NCBI GenBank assembly: GCA_013388525.1
Contig: JACAFA010000228.1
Location: 1-12,881 of the forward strand
Origin: Ignavibacteriaceae bacterium
Lineage (GTDB): Bacteria; Bacteroidota; Ignavibacteria; Ignavibacteriales; Ignavibacteriaceae
Length of the DNA: 12,881 bases
Reading direction: 5' to 3'
Shown here piece after piece: positions 1 to 7,088 of this stretch. The notes under the pieces were generated by a model. It was given only the letters and a program-made list of their open reading frames with translations, searched no databases and was not told where the DNA came from. Every line of letters starts with the position of its first letter. The stretch's first letter is position 1. The translations under genes were made by a program, and so were the position numbers.

Positions 1-393
1 TCATTTGTTGCTGAGTATGATAAAGCAGGAACTTTTTTGTTCGATACTTTCGTGAAAAATGAACAACTTGATTATCTAATGAAACAGATAGAAAAGCTTA
101 CATTTAAAGCTCAGGATGAAAAAAGCGGTTTAAGTCGAGGTCTGATCAGGCGGCTGCTTGAACTATCTGAGATGTTAAAAAAATATGAAGAAACAGACGA
201 TGCGACTTATTTAATTGCTTATGCAAGACTAAACCATACTGTGAACAGGTTATTAAAAAACAAGGATAAAGAACTTATAAAATTCTTTGAAGATATTTTA
301 ACGATTAATAAAGAGGGAAATGAAGAAGCACTAAAGTTAGAAAAAATTCTTCATCCTCTGGTTTGCCAGGTCATTTATAATATTAGAAAATAA
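1..393 (+). CDS. cas10: Cas10/Csm1, C-terminal fragment (5' end outside window)
   Basis: The frame is open from base 1 to a TAA at 391-393, giving the last 130 residues of a longer protein; a TTG at 37 is not a credible gene start. The segment is almost all helical and carries the LSRGLIRRLLELSEML and ATYLIAYARLN patterns typical of the C-terminal helical domain (D4) of Csm1. Full-length family members are about 750-850 residues, so the HD nuclease and the GGDD cyclase (Palm) domains lie upstream and cannot be inspected here. In type III-A complexes Cas10 binds the crRNA 5' end and, on target RNA binding, cleaves ssDNA and/or makes cyclic oligoadenylate. The three CARF proteins downstream imply that the cyclase is active, but that is inference. 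Csm2 follows after 17 nt. Confidence 0.85.
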   Translation, partial: SFVAEYDKAGTFLFDTFVKNEQLDYLMKQIEKLTFKAQDEKSGLSRGLIRRLLELSEMLKKYEETDDATYLIAYARLNHTVNRLLKNKDKELIKFFEDILTINKEGNEEALKLEKILHPLVCQVIYNIRK

Positions 394-410
394 ATAAAGG
401 AGTAATTTTT

Positions 411-827
411 ATGAACTCAATAACTATAACATCATTTTTTGATTCACAAGGACAGTTGTTAAAAAATCTTATCTCTGATCAGGGAAAAGAAAACATAAAA
501 GAAATAATTGATTTTCTTCAATTTCAGAATAAAGACAAATTAAACCGAAATGAAAAACTTAACATAAATCAGCTACGCAAATTCTACGATAGCTTTCTGA
601 AAATTTATAATACTAAAGTTGATGAAACTGAAAAGAAAATTCAATTATTAATGCTAAAAGCTAATGCAGAATATTCAGCTAAGAGACTTCACACAAATAG
701 GTTCAAAGATTTTCTTTCTAACAGAATTAACATTGTAGTTTCAAAAAATGGAGAAGATTTTAAAAAAAATCTTAATGCATTCAAATTACATTTTGAAGCT
801 TTAGTAGCATATTATCCAAAGAATTAA
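411..827 (+). CDS. csm2: Csm2, type III-A small subunit
   Basis: A 138-residue, helix-rich protein of the right length for Csm2, the small subunit that lines the crRNA/target RNA duplex in the Csm complex. Diagnostic patterns are QLRKFYD (residues 54-60), the LLMLKANAEYSAKR stretch (79-92) and the C-terminal FEALVAYY (128-135), all typical of the family. A strong Shine-Dalgarno (AAGGAG, 397-402) sits 8 nt before the ATG and fixes the start. The gene lies between cas10 and csm3, the usual place, and its stop codon overlaps the Shine-Dalgarno of csm3. Identity rests on pattern and position; Csm2 is poorly conserved in sequence. Confidence 0.9.
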   Translation: MNSITITSFFDSQGQLLKNLISDQGKENIKEIIDFLQFQNKDKLNRNEKLNINQLRKFYDSFLKIYNTKVDETEKKIQLLMLKANAEYSAKRLHTNRFKDFLSNRINIVVSKNGEDFKKNLNAFKLHFEALVAYYPKN

Positions 828-841
828 AAGGAGTAAATAAA

Positions 842-1450
842 ATGAAAAAAGTGACTAAAAAAATCGAATTAGAAGTGCTAACAGGTTTACACATTGGTGC
901 TGGAAATGATGCAGTGCAAATTGGCGGAGTAGATTCAGCAGTGATTAAGGATCCAGTTTCTTCTTTACCATATATACCTGGTAGTTCCCTTAAAGGAAAG
1001 ATCAGATGTTTGTTGGAGACTGAAGGCGGTTATTCGGAGATGGATGATACAATAAATGATTATTTCGGACCTACCAGTGATTACTTGAAAACGAAGAAAA
1101 ATGATAAGAATTATGTTCAAAAACCTACTCGATATATTTTCAGAGATTTAACTTTAGATGATGATAATAAACAAAAATTTTTATCCGGTGAAGTTACTAC
1201 GGAATTTAAAACAGAAATTGTGATTGATAGAAACAAAGGGACAGCAAAAGATGGAGGTTTAAGGACAATTGAAAGAGTTCCACCCTCAGTGAAATTCAAA
1301 GGCGAAATATTAATTCGTGTAATGATAGAAGATGATGAAACCAAGCTATTGGAAATTCTCAAAAAAGGAATAAATCTTTTAAATAAAGATTACCTAGGTG
1401 GTTCTGGAAGCAGAGGATATGGAGCTGTTAAAATAACATTAACTGATTAG
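842..1450 (+). CDS. csm3: Csm3, RAMP backbone subunit and target-RNA endonuclease
   Basis: A 202-residue RAMP (Cas7-type) protein. Csm3 polymerises along the crRNA and cuts bound target RNA at 6-nt intervals. The family catalytic aspartate sits in the motif IGGVDSAVIKDP; Asp31 aligns with the Asp33 shown to be essential in characterised Csm3 proteins, so RNA cleavage should be intact. Further family marks are IPGSSLKGK (45-53), the EIVIDRNKGTA and ERVPP strands (126-148), and the glycine-rich loop GGSGSRGYG (186-194). It is slightly shorter than the common 210-220 residues. A Shine-Dalgarno, AAAGGAG at 827-833, lies 8 nt before the ATG. Csm5 follows after 8 nt. Confidence 0.95.
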   Translation: MKKVTKKIELEVLTGLHIGAGNDAVQIGGVDSAVIKDPVSSLPYIPGSSLKGKIRCLLETEGGYSEMDDTINDYFGPTSDYLKTKKNDKNYVQKPTRYIFRDLTLDDDNKQKFLSGEVTTEFKTEIVIDRNKGTAKDGGLRTIERVPPSVKFKGEILIRVMIEDDETKLLEILKKGINLLNKDYLGGSGSRGYGAVKITLTD

Positions 1451-1458
1451 GTGAACTT

Positions 1459-2391
1459 ATGTATAAATTTAATTTTACAACTATCACTCCATTGCATATT
1501 TCAAATGGTGAAGTTCTTGACCAGAACTTTCACTACACAGCTTATAGGGGTGATGTTTATAAAATTGATCACTTAAAATTTGCTAAACTAATTGCCAAGA
1601 AAGAAAAAGTTGATTTTTCATCTGACATATCAACTAAAGTAATTGAAGGTTGGGTGAAAAAATATCAACTTACAATCATTGATGATGCAGTTTCTTACTC
1701 AGTTAAAATTCACGAAACTTTTCAAGCTCATCTTGACAACCAACGTGCTATTGGTAGAAGGCAGATTATTGAATTCATAAATAGCAATGGTAACTTTTAT
1801 ATTCCTGCAAGTTCTATTAAAGGTGCTTTACTTACGCCATTAGGATTAAATTCTTTAGGCATAAATCCAGCAGACCCAAAGATTGGAGATCGAGTTGTTT
1901 TTTATGATACCGAAAATATTCCCTCAAAATATTTTTCTATTTATAGAACAGAAAATAGACCGCCCGAAAACAATCTTATATGTTTAGATCCTGGTGTTAA
2001 TTTTTCTTTAACAATGCAGAAAAAAGGTAAGTTTGATAAAGATGTATTTTTTCAAAAATTAAGATCTTATACAGAAACACAGCTTGAAAATCTTAATCGT
2101 GAAGTGGCAAAATTTAAATCCCAACGTGCTGGAAAATTAAGAAAAGCAGATCTGTATTTACGAGCCATTGAAGAAATTAATACTCTGGTTGCGAAAGGTG
2201 AAATCTTGATAAACATTGGTTATGGTGGTGGCAGCTGGTTTAAAATTTTCGAAGGGATGATTCCAAAATTTAAAAGTAAAATTCCTCAAAAAAAGAACAT
2301 TGAAGAACCAGCTCATTCAAGCTTTTCTTTTACAATTAATCGTGAATTAGTACATATCGGCTGGTGTAAATTGGAGATAGAAAAATTATGA
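1459..2391 (+). CDS. csm5: Csm5, RAMP subunit capping the crRNA 3' end
   Basis: A 310-residue RAMP protein. The N-terminus reads TTITPLHISNGE, the Csm5 signature (tPlhIgnG). IPASSIKGA (115-123) is the equivalent of the RAMP IPGSSIKG motif. A glycine-rich turn, IGYGGGSW (253-260), and the closing HIGWCKLEIEKL match the Csm5 C-terminus. In Csm complexes this subunit caps the 3' end of the crRNA filament. It is short for the family (often 350-400 residues), and the Gly of IPGSS is Ala here. It lies directly after csm3 and before csm4, whereas the common order is csm3-csm4-csm5. AGGTG at 1449-1453 is a plausible ribosome site. The alternative, another RAMP paralogue, is less likely given the two signatures. 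Confidence 0.85.
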   Translation: MYKFNFTTITPLHISNGEVLDQNFHYTAYRGDVYKIDHLKFAKLIAKKEKVDFSSDISTKVIEGWVKKYQLTIIDDAVSYSVKIHETFQAHLDNQRAIGRRQIIEFINSNGNFYIPASSIKGALLTPLGLNSLGINPADPKIGDRVVFYDTENIPSKYFSIYRTENRPPENNLICLDPGVNFSLTMQKKGKFDKDVFFQKLRSYTETQLENLNREVAKFKSQRAGKLRKADLYLRAIEEINTLVAKGEILINIGYGGGSWFKIFEGMIPKFKSKIPQKKNIEEPAHSSFSFTINRELVHIGWCKLEIEKL

Positions 2392-3368
2392 AAATATATA
2401 TTCTAACATTAAAACAAAAATCTGGGTTGCTTTCTCCTCTGCAATCAGATACAATCTATGGACACTTCTGCTGGAGATTAAAGGAACGATTCGATGTAGA
2501 TAAGCTCAATGAGTTTATTTCATTTTATAAAAATGGCAATCCGGTTTTTCTTCTTTCTGATGGCTTACTAAAAGTGAAAAATGAAATTCTTTTCCCACGG
2601 CCTTTTATCTTTCAGAAACCAGAAACAAAAGAGAATAAGGTTGATAAAATTCTTGAGTTTGTTGAGAGAAAAAAGAGCAAAGAAAGAAATTACATGACTT
2701 TATCAGAATTAAATAAATTTTTATCAACTGGAAAGATTGAACTTGAACAAAAAGATGATACAGATTCCAATAAAAAGAAAAACAAAAGAAAGAAAAAAGA
2801 AATTGAAGAAAGCCTCCGGGTTAGTGTTCAGATTGACAGGAATTCTTTTGCATCCGCTGAAGGGAAATTATTTTCATATAACCCAAAATTTTCCCGTGAT
2901 GATGTTTCATTTGTAGTCCTTCTAAAAATATTAAATGAGGATAAGTATAAAGAATTTGATTGCGAAAACATTCTTAAAGAGACCTTCACAATTGGATTTG
3001 GAAAAAAGAAATCTTCAGGTTATGGACAATTTGAAGTTCTTGGGTGCGAGGAGTTTAATAATATTGTAGAACCAAACGAATCAAATACTTTTTATGTCCT
3101 TGGTAACTATCTCCCGGCAAATGAAGATAAAATTACACCGATTGGATATGATATAAACACAAAGTATGGAAAACTTGGTGAAGAGTTTTCGCATTCAGAA
3201 AATCCATTTAAAAATCCGATTGTTATTTTAACTGCCGGCAGTTGCTTCAAAACAGAAAATAGAAAACAATTTTACGGAAGAATTTCAAATGAAAGTGAAA
3301 TATCTTTCACAGTTAAAGAACCCGTTCAATTCGGTATGCCATATTATTTAAAATTTAATTTACCGTAG
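2388..3368 (+). CDS. csm4: Csm4, RAMP subunit holding the crRNA 5' handle
   Basis: A 326-residue RAMP (Cas5-type) protein. SDTIYGHFCW (20-29) corresponds to the hSDTLfGal motif of Csm4; LLSDGL followed by LFPRPF (55-73) and RVSVQIDR (144-151) are also family patterns. The glycine loop GFGKKKSSGYG (203-213) closes the RAMP core. Csm4 contacts the crRNA 5' handle and Cas10. A very lysine-rich segment (about 125-140, including KKKNKRKKK) forms a basic insertion that could touch RNA, coded by an A-rich stretch at 2766-2815. The start overlaps the csm5 stop (ATGA), implying translational coupling. The TAG stop at 3366-3368 is supplied by the GTAG head of a REP-type palindrome, so the extreme C-terminus may have been altered by that insertion. 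Confidence 0.88.
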   Translation: MKIYILTLKQKSGLLSPLQSDTIYGHFCWRLKERFDVDKLNEFISFYKNGNPVFLLSDGLLKVKNEILFPRPFIFQKPETKENKVDKILEFVERKKSKERNYMTLSELNKFLSTGKIELEQKDDTDSNKKKNKRKKKEIEESLRVSVQIDRNSFASAEGKLFSYNPKFSRDDVSFVVLLKILNEDKYKEFDCENILKETFTIGFGKKKSSGYGQFEVLGCEEFNNIVEPNESNTFYVLGNYLPANEDKITPIGYDINTKYGKLGEEFSHSENPFKNPIVILTAGSCFKTENRKQFYGRISNESEISFTVKEPVQFGMPYYLKFNLP

Positions 3369-3388
3369 CACAGACTATCAGTCTGTGC
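3365..3388 (+). repeat. Solitary REP-type palindrome (GTAG head) at the csm4 stop
   Basis: The tetranucleotide GTAG (3365-3368) is followed by a perfect hairpin with arms ACAGACT and AGTCTGT, loop ATC, extended at both ends by a GC/GC pair (3368-3388). The same unit occurs 11 more times around the transposase gene at 7089. The last three bases of GTAG are the stop codon of csm4. Downstream is only moderately T-rich (ATTATTTGTTT), so this could weakly terminate, or stabilise the upstream csm mRNA as intergenic REPs do in enterobacteria; that role is inference. It separates the Csm complex operon from the CARF module. Confidence 0.8.
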
Positions 3389-3410
3389 ATTATTTGTTTA
3401 ATGGTTAACT

Positions 3411-4646
3411 ATGGATAAAACCAACCAACACAAAAAAGTTTTAATTATGACAGTTGGAACGGGTGCAACTGGAGCAGACATTGCACACGGTTTATTTTTT
3501 TCTATTAAAGATTCCAACCCGGATTTATTGGTTTTAATAGGTTCACAAAAGAGTTTTGAAACTACTTTAAGTCATTTAAGAGAATTAATAAATAAAGAAC
3601 AAATCGATTGCGAAGTAGTTGAAAACGTAATTGAAGAAATTAATGATTTTGAAAAACTACACTTTGAATACTCCAACATCATAGAAGAATTATTAAAAAA
3701 AGGTTTTGCTCTGAACAAAATTTCCGTTGACTATACAAGCGGAACAAAAGCAATGTCTGCGGCATTAGTAAGTGCAGCTCTATCTGCAAAAGTTGGTTCG
3801 ATTCTTTACGTTTATGGTGAAAGAGGAGAGAGCGGCAGAGTTAAGAGCGGCACTGAACGAAGAAGTTCGCTTTCACCAAGCAAAATTTTTTCAAAAGACA
3901 TATTTAATAAAGCAATTGACTACTTTAATTCTTATAGGTATTGCGATTGCATTGAGCTTTTAGAAAATTTTGAATTCCATCCGGATTATGATGAAAAAGT
4001 TAAACTTTTAATAAAACTATCCAAGATATTCGATGCTTGGGATAAATTTAATTTCAATTCTGCTTTTGAAATTTGCAGAACCATTTCTCTTGATGAACTG
4101 AAGATTTATCAATTAAAAGGATATTTTGAAGATAAGTTAAAGCCAGCTTTAGTTAAGTTAAAATCAAATGAGCTAATCATTGAAAAGATTATTGATTTAA
4201 TTAGTAATGCACAAAGACGTGCTGCCGAAGGTAAATACGATGATGCAGTTGCACGGCTTTACAGAGCCCTTGAAATGCTAGGGCAATTAGAGTTTCAAAA
4301 AGAATTCAATTGTTCAACTGGGGATATAATTATTGATAAAATTCCAGAGAAATTTCGTGAGGATGTAAAAGCAAAATACTTTGATAAGAAAGACCATAAA
4401 ATAAAAATTCCTTTATTCGGAACATTTGAATTGCTTGCAAATATCCAAAACAAAATTGGTTTAGAATTTATATCTATGAGTGATGAAATTAAGCAAATAC
4501 TTTCTCAGCGTAACAATTCGATTCTTGCGCATGGTTTTATTCCCTTGAAAGAAAAAGACTACTCTGCTGCTAATCAAATTCTGGAGAAGTTTTTTACTTC
4601 TGTAAATATCACTTTTAATTTAATTTCCTTTCCTAAAATCCAATGA
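3411..4646 (+). CDS. CARF-HEPN protein, Cas02710 family (Csm6-like RNase)
   Basis: A 411-residue protein with an N-terminal CARF domain: the first strand and loop KVLIMTVGTGATGADIAHGL (9-28) and the ligand-site motif VDYTSGTKAMSAAL (106-119). A helical linker covers about 170-265. The C-terminal HEPN domain has the helix AEGKYDDAVARLYRALE (about 270-290) and the catalytic motif RNNSILAH, with Arg367 and His374 in the R-x(4-6)-H arrangement. This matches the TIGR02710/PF09670 family. The expected role is a ribonuclease switched on when cyclic oligoadenylate from Cas10 binds the CARF dimer, giving non-specific RNA decay. No clear Shine-Dalgarno precedes the ATG; the gene follows the REP palindrome after 22 nt. 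It overlaps the next CARF gene by 4 nt. The ring size of the ligand cannot be read from sequence. Confidence 0.88.
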   Translation: MDKTNQHKKVLIMTVGTGATGADIAHGLFFSIKDSNPDLLVLIGSQKSFETTLSHLRELINKEQIDCEVVENVIEEINDFEKLHFEYSNIIEELLKKGFALNKISVDYTSGTKAMSAALVSAALSAKVGSILYVYGERGESGRVKSGTERRSSLSPSKIFSKDIFNKAIDYFNSYRYCDCIELLENFEFHPDYDEKVKLLIKLSKIFDAWDKFNFNSAFEICRTISLDELKIYQLKGYFEDKLKPALVKLKSNELIIEKIIDLISNAQRRAAEGKYDDAVARLYRALEMLGQLEFQKEFNCSTGDIIIDKIPEKFREDVKAKYFDKKDHKIKIPLFGTFELLANIQNKIGLEFISMSDEIKQILSQRNNSILAHGFIPLKEKDYSAANQILEKFFTSVNITFNLISFPKIQ

Positions 4647-5677
4647 ACACAATGTTTTGCCTTGTTTCTCGTCAGGCAATGGCAAATGTAATTCCAGTTC
4701 TGATGTACAAGCCGAATAAAGTACTACTTTTTGCAACCCCTGAAGAAAAAAAAACAGCCAACCACCTTGAAAAATTATTTGTATCTAATAATATTGATGT
4801 AAGACGTGTTGATAATCTTGACGCCTACGATTATTTAAAGTTTAAAGATTGTATACTTGATGAAATCAATAAAGCAACCGTAGATGTTGTTCTTAATGTT
4901 ACTGGTGGTACTAAACTTATGGCTCTTGCAGCTTACGAAGCATTTGCTGAAAAGGATAAACATATTATTTATTGTAATACCGATAGAAATCAAATCATTC
5001 ATCTTTTCCCAAAGCTTAGTACCGAAAAACTCAATCTTAGTGTCTCTATCAATGACTATCTACAATCTTATGGCTATAAGGTTGTGGCTTCACGAACTAA
5101 AGAGGTAAAAAAAGAATACTTTGATCTTTTTGAACTGATTGAATTGAATAATATTAAACTACCATTTGCTAAATTTTTAGATGACTACCGAAGTCAGACC
5201 GGTTCAGAAAACCCATTAAAAACTTATGTCGATAAGAAGAATAAAATATTTACTATTCAAAAAACTCCGACTTCAATTATATTACTTGTGAATAATATCA
5301 AATTTAAATTCGATGATGAGAAATTCTTAAAAGGTGATTGGCTTGAATATTTTATGCTCTACTCTCTTAAAAAACAAAATATAAAACCTGAAGTCGGAGT
5401 AAAAATTATTTCTACTTCTAATGTTGAGAATGAGATTGATATAATTTTCATTAAAGATTATCAACTCTATCTGATTTCCTGTAAAAGTGGAAAGAATACT
5501 GACCCCAACAAAAATATTTACGAAATTGAGACTTTAAGAAATATCGCTGGCGGTACATTTGGTAAAGCATTTTTATTTACCGTGAAAGATTTAACGGATA
5601 GAATGAAACAGCGTGCAAGCGATCTGAAGATTGAAACCCTGACATTCGCACGAATAACTCATAAAGAATTTACTTAA
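4643..5677 (+). CDS. CARF-PD-(D/E)XK nuclease, DUF1887 (Card1/Can2-like)
   Basis: A 344-residue protein. The N-terminus (CLVSRQAMANVIPVL, Lys-Pro, then a strand ending LLFATPEE) and NVTGGTKLMALAAYEAF (85-101) are the CARF hallmarks of DUF1887 proteins. After a linker, the C-terminal third has a restriction-like fold: GDWLEYF (231-237, with Glu235), NEIDIIF (Asp266) and LYLISCKSG (Lys281). Card1 and Can2 of this family cut single-stranded nucleic acid or nick DNA when cyclic tetra-adenylate binds. The E-x-K of the usual motif reads S279-C-K281 here, so metal binding may rely on Glu235, Glu264 and Asp266. The start overlaps the upstream CARF-HEPN stop (ATGA), indicating coupled translation; a second ATG at codon 4 is also possible. 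Confidence 0.85.
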   Translation: MNTMFCLVSRQAMANVIPVLMYKPNKVLLFATPEEKKTANHLEKLFVSNNIDVRRVDNLDAYDYLKFKDCILDEINKATVDVVLNVTGGTKLMALAAYEAFAEKDKHIIYCNTDRNQIIHLFPKLSTEKLNLSVSINDYLQSYGYKVVASRTKEVKKEYFDLFELIELNNIKLPFAKFLDDYRSQTGSENPLKTYVDKKNKIFTIQKTPTSIILLVNNIKFKFDDEKFLKGDWLEYFMLYSLKKQNIKPEVGVKIISTSNVENEIDIIFIKDYQLYLISCKSGKNTDPNKNIYEIETLRNIAGGTFGKAFLFTVKDLTDRMKQRASDLKIETLTFARITHKEFT

Positions 5678-5700
5678 AAATAAACTGAAGATTAAATTCT

Positions 5701-6789
5701 ATGACTACCAGGAACATTCTCATCTGCGTCTCCGGACTTACTCCACAAATCGTTACTGAAACTTTATTTTGTCTTGCCGTTAAAGAAAAAACTCCATTTG
5801 ATGAAGTTTATGTTCTTACCACAAAACGAGGCAGGGAAGTAATTCTTGGGAGAGACACTCATACGACAACCCCTAAAACTTCACTCAAAACCGAAATAGA
5901 AAATCTGTGCAAAAAGTATAATATTAAAAAACCATTATTCGAAGAAAATGATAATCATATAATTGTAGCCAGAGAAGAATCGATTGAATTATCTGATATT
6001 AGAACTGACAAAGACAATATTTTATTTCCAAATAAAGTCTGTGAATTTATTAGGGATAAATCTTCAGATCCTGATGCAACATTATATTGCTCGATTACCG
6101 GAGGCAGAAAATCAATGAGTGTTCATATTGCAAATGCACTTTCAATATTTGCCCGTGAACAGGATAAACTTCTGCATGTTCTCACAAAAGAAGAACACGA
6201 ATTCAAAGGATTTTATCCAATGAATAAAAAAGAAGCTGAAGATTTAGAACTTTCTGAAATTCCATTCGTTCGCTTGCGATCTCTGTTGGCAGCCAATTTA
6301 AAACAAGAAAAGTTATTAAAATTAAATTTTGACGAAATAGTCAGGCACACACAAAACCAGTTAAGATTATTAGCACCGGGAAACAAATTAGTCTTAGATA
6401 TTGAGCGTCGCGAATTAAAATATTTTAATGATAAAATTTCTTTTGAGCCAATGGAATTTTTATTCTATTATTTTTTTGTTGATTCCAAAATAAAAGGAAT
6501 GATAAACATTCCTGTGCACCAATTTCTTTCCGAAGAAACAAAGAACCAGTTTATTGAATATTTTGAACAGTATTATCCAAATTACTTCATTAAACAGAAA
6601 AGGTGGTACAGGAAAGGTTTTTCAAAAGATGACTTTCGTGTAAAAAGATCAAAAGTTAATTCAAAAATTAAAGAACTGATTGATGATGCAGACATAGTCA
6701 ATTATTTCATTATAGATGTGAACAGAAAATATGGTGAATCGACTTATTATATAAGAGCTGACAAAGAAAGATTTATTATTAAATTCTAA
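5701..6789 (+). CDS. NE0113-family CARF protein with C-terminal winged-helix-like domain
   Basis: A 362-residue protein. Residues 1-190 match the CRISPR-associated NE0113 family (TIGR02584/PF09623, sometimes annotated as a ring nuclease): ICVSGLTPQIVTETL (8-22), VYVLTTKRG (37-44), LSDIRTDKDN (97-106), SITGGRKSMS (131-140) and the DKLLHVL/FYP tail (155-173). Stand-alone members are about 210 residues; here about 150 more follow. Residues 228-260 (LVLDIERRELKYFNDKIS, then a helix) and 314-352 (KRSKVNSKIKEL, then IIDVNRKYGESTYYI) have the helix-turn-helix-wing rhythm of a winged helix. It may be a cyclic-oligoadenylate-responsive DNA-binding regulator, a ring nuclease that turns the signal off, or both. 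It begins 23 nt after the previous gene and closes the CARF set. The CARF call is firm; the winged-helix call is by pattern only. Confidence 0.82.
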   Translation: MTTRNILICVSGLTPQIVTETLFCLAVKEKTPFDEVYVLTTKRGREVILGRDTHTTTPKTSLKTEIENLCKKYNIKKPLFEENDNHIIVAREESIELSDIRTDKDNILFPNKVCEFIRDKSSDPDATLYCSITGGRKSMSVHIANALSIFAREQDKLLHVLTKEEHEFKGFYPMNKKEAEDLELSEIPFVRLRSLLAANLKQEKLLKLNFDEIVRHTQNQLRLLAPGNKLVLDIERRELKYFNDKISFEPMEFLFYYFFVDSKIKGMINIPVHQFLSEETKNQFIEYFEQYYPNYFIKQKRWYRKGFSKDDFRVKRSKVNSKIKELIDDADIVNYFIIDVNRKYGESTYYIRADKERFIIKF

Positions 6790-6790
6790 T

Positions 6791-7088
6791 CGTAGAACAG
6801 ACTATCAGTCTGTTCGAAAATAGAAACCTCGTAGAACAGACTATCAGTCTGTTTAAAAATAGAAACCTCATAGAACAGACTATCAGTCTGTTCATTGAAA
6901 CACAAGACCTGTAAAACAGACTATCAGTCTGTTTATGTAAATAAAACAGAAAAACTGCACAGACTCTGATACTCAGCGTAACAACAACATTTTGCAAAGA
7001 CTGATATTCCTTGCAACAGTAACTCTCTGCACAGACTGATAGTCTGTGCAACAATATTTTATTTCTGTGCTACGACTATTATAAAATT
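6791..7088. repeat. Left REP block: four direct hairpin units plus one inverted
   Basis: This gene-free stretch is built from REP-type palindromes. Four direct units with arms ACAGACT/AGTCTGT and loop ATC lie at 6795-6815, 6834-6854, 6873-6893 and 6914-6934 (39-41 bp period). Units one and two have the GTAG head; units three and four have ATAG and GTAA. The spacer between units is typically CGAAAATAGAAACCTC or a relative of it. After two decayed palindromes (about 6957-6978 and 6994-7014) comes one inverted unit, loop GAT, at 7029-7049. A half-unit, CTGTGCTAC, lies at 7065-7073. The flanking pairs of the stem change together (GA/TC, AA/TT, GC/GC), so pairing seems to be maintained. No gene is seen here; long minus-strand reading frames are translations of the repeats. 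Confidence 0.85.
6908..7049 (+). repeat. 142-bp direct repeat, left copy
   Basis: This segment recurs at 7831-7972 with the same length and only two substitutions. It runs from the last direct REP unit, through two decayed palindromes, to the terminal inverted REP. Both differences are in the 3-nt loops of the two intact hairpins: ATC here against ATT there in the first, and GAT here against AAT there in the second. Confidence 0.85.

Noticed and set aside
37..393. A separate small gene starting at TTG 37
   Set aside because: The frame is open back to base 1 and the whole segment reads as a continuous Cas10 C-terminus, so this is a window-edge truncation.
1117..1362. Minus-strand reading frame inside csm3
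   Set aside because: It is antisense to a well-supported Csm3 with catalytic motif and has no recognisable features of its own.
3368..3402. Intrinsic terminator after csm4
   Set aside because: The hairpin is part of a dispersed REP family and lacks an uninterrupted T-run, so it is reported as a repeat with a possible regulatory side effect.
3772..3963. Plus-strand reading frame inside the CARF-HEPN gene
   Set aside because: Alternative frame within a gene whose CARF motif lies in the other frame; low-complexity translation and no ribosome site.
6779..7054. Minus-strand frame of 91 codons with repeated NRLIVCS segments
   Set aside because: It is a translation of the REP palindromes; the repeated peptide comes from the repeat period.
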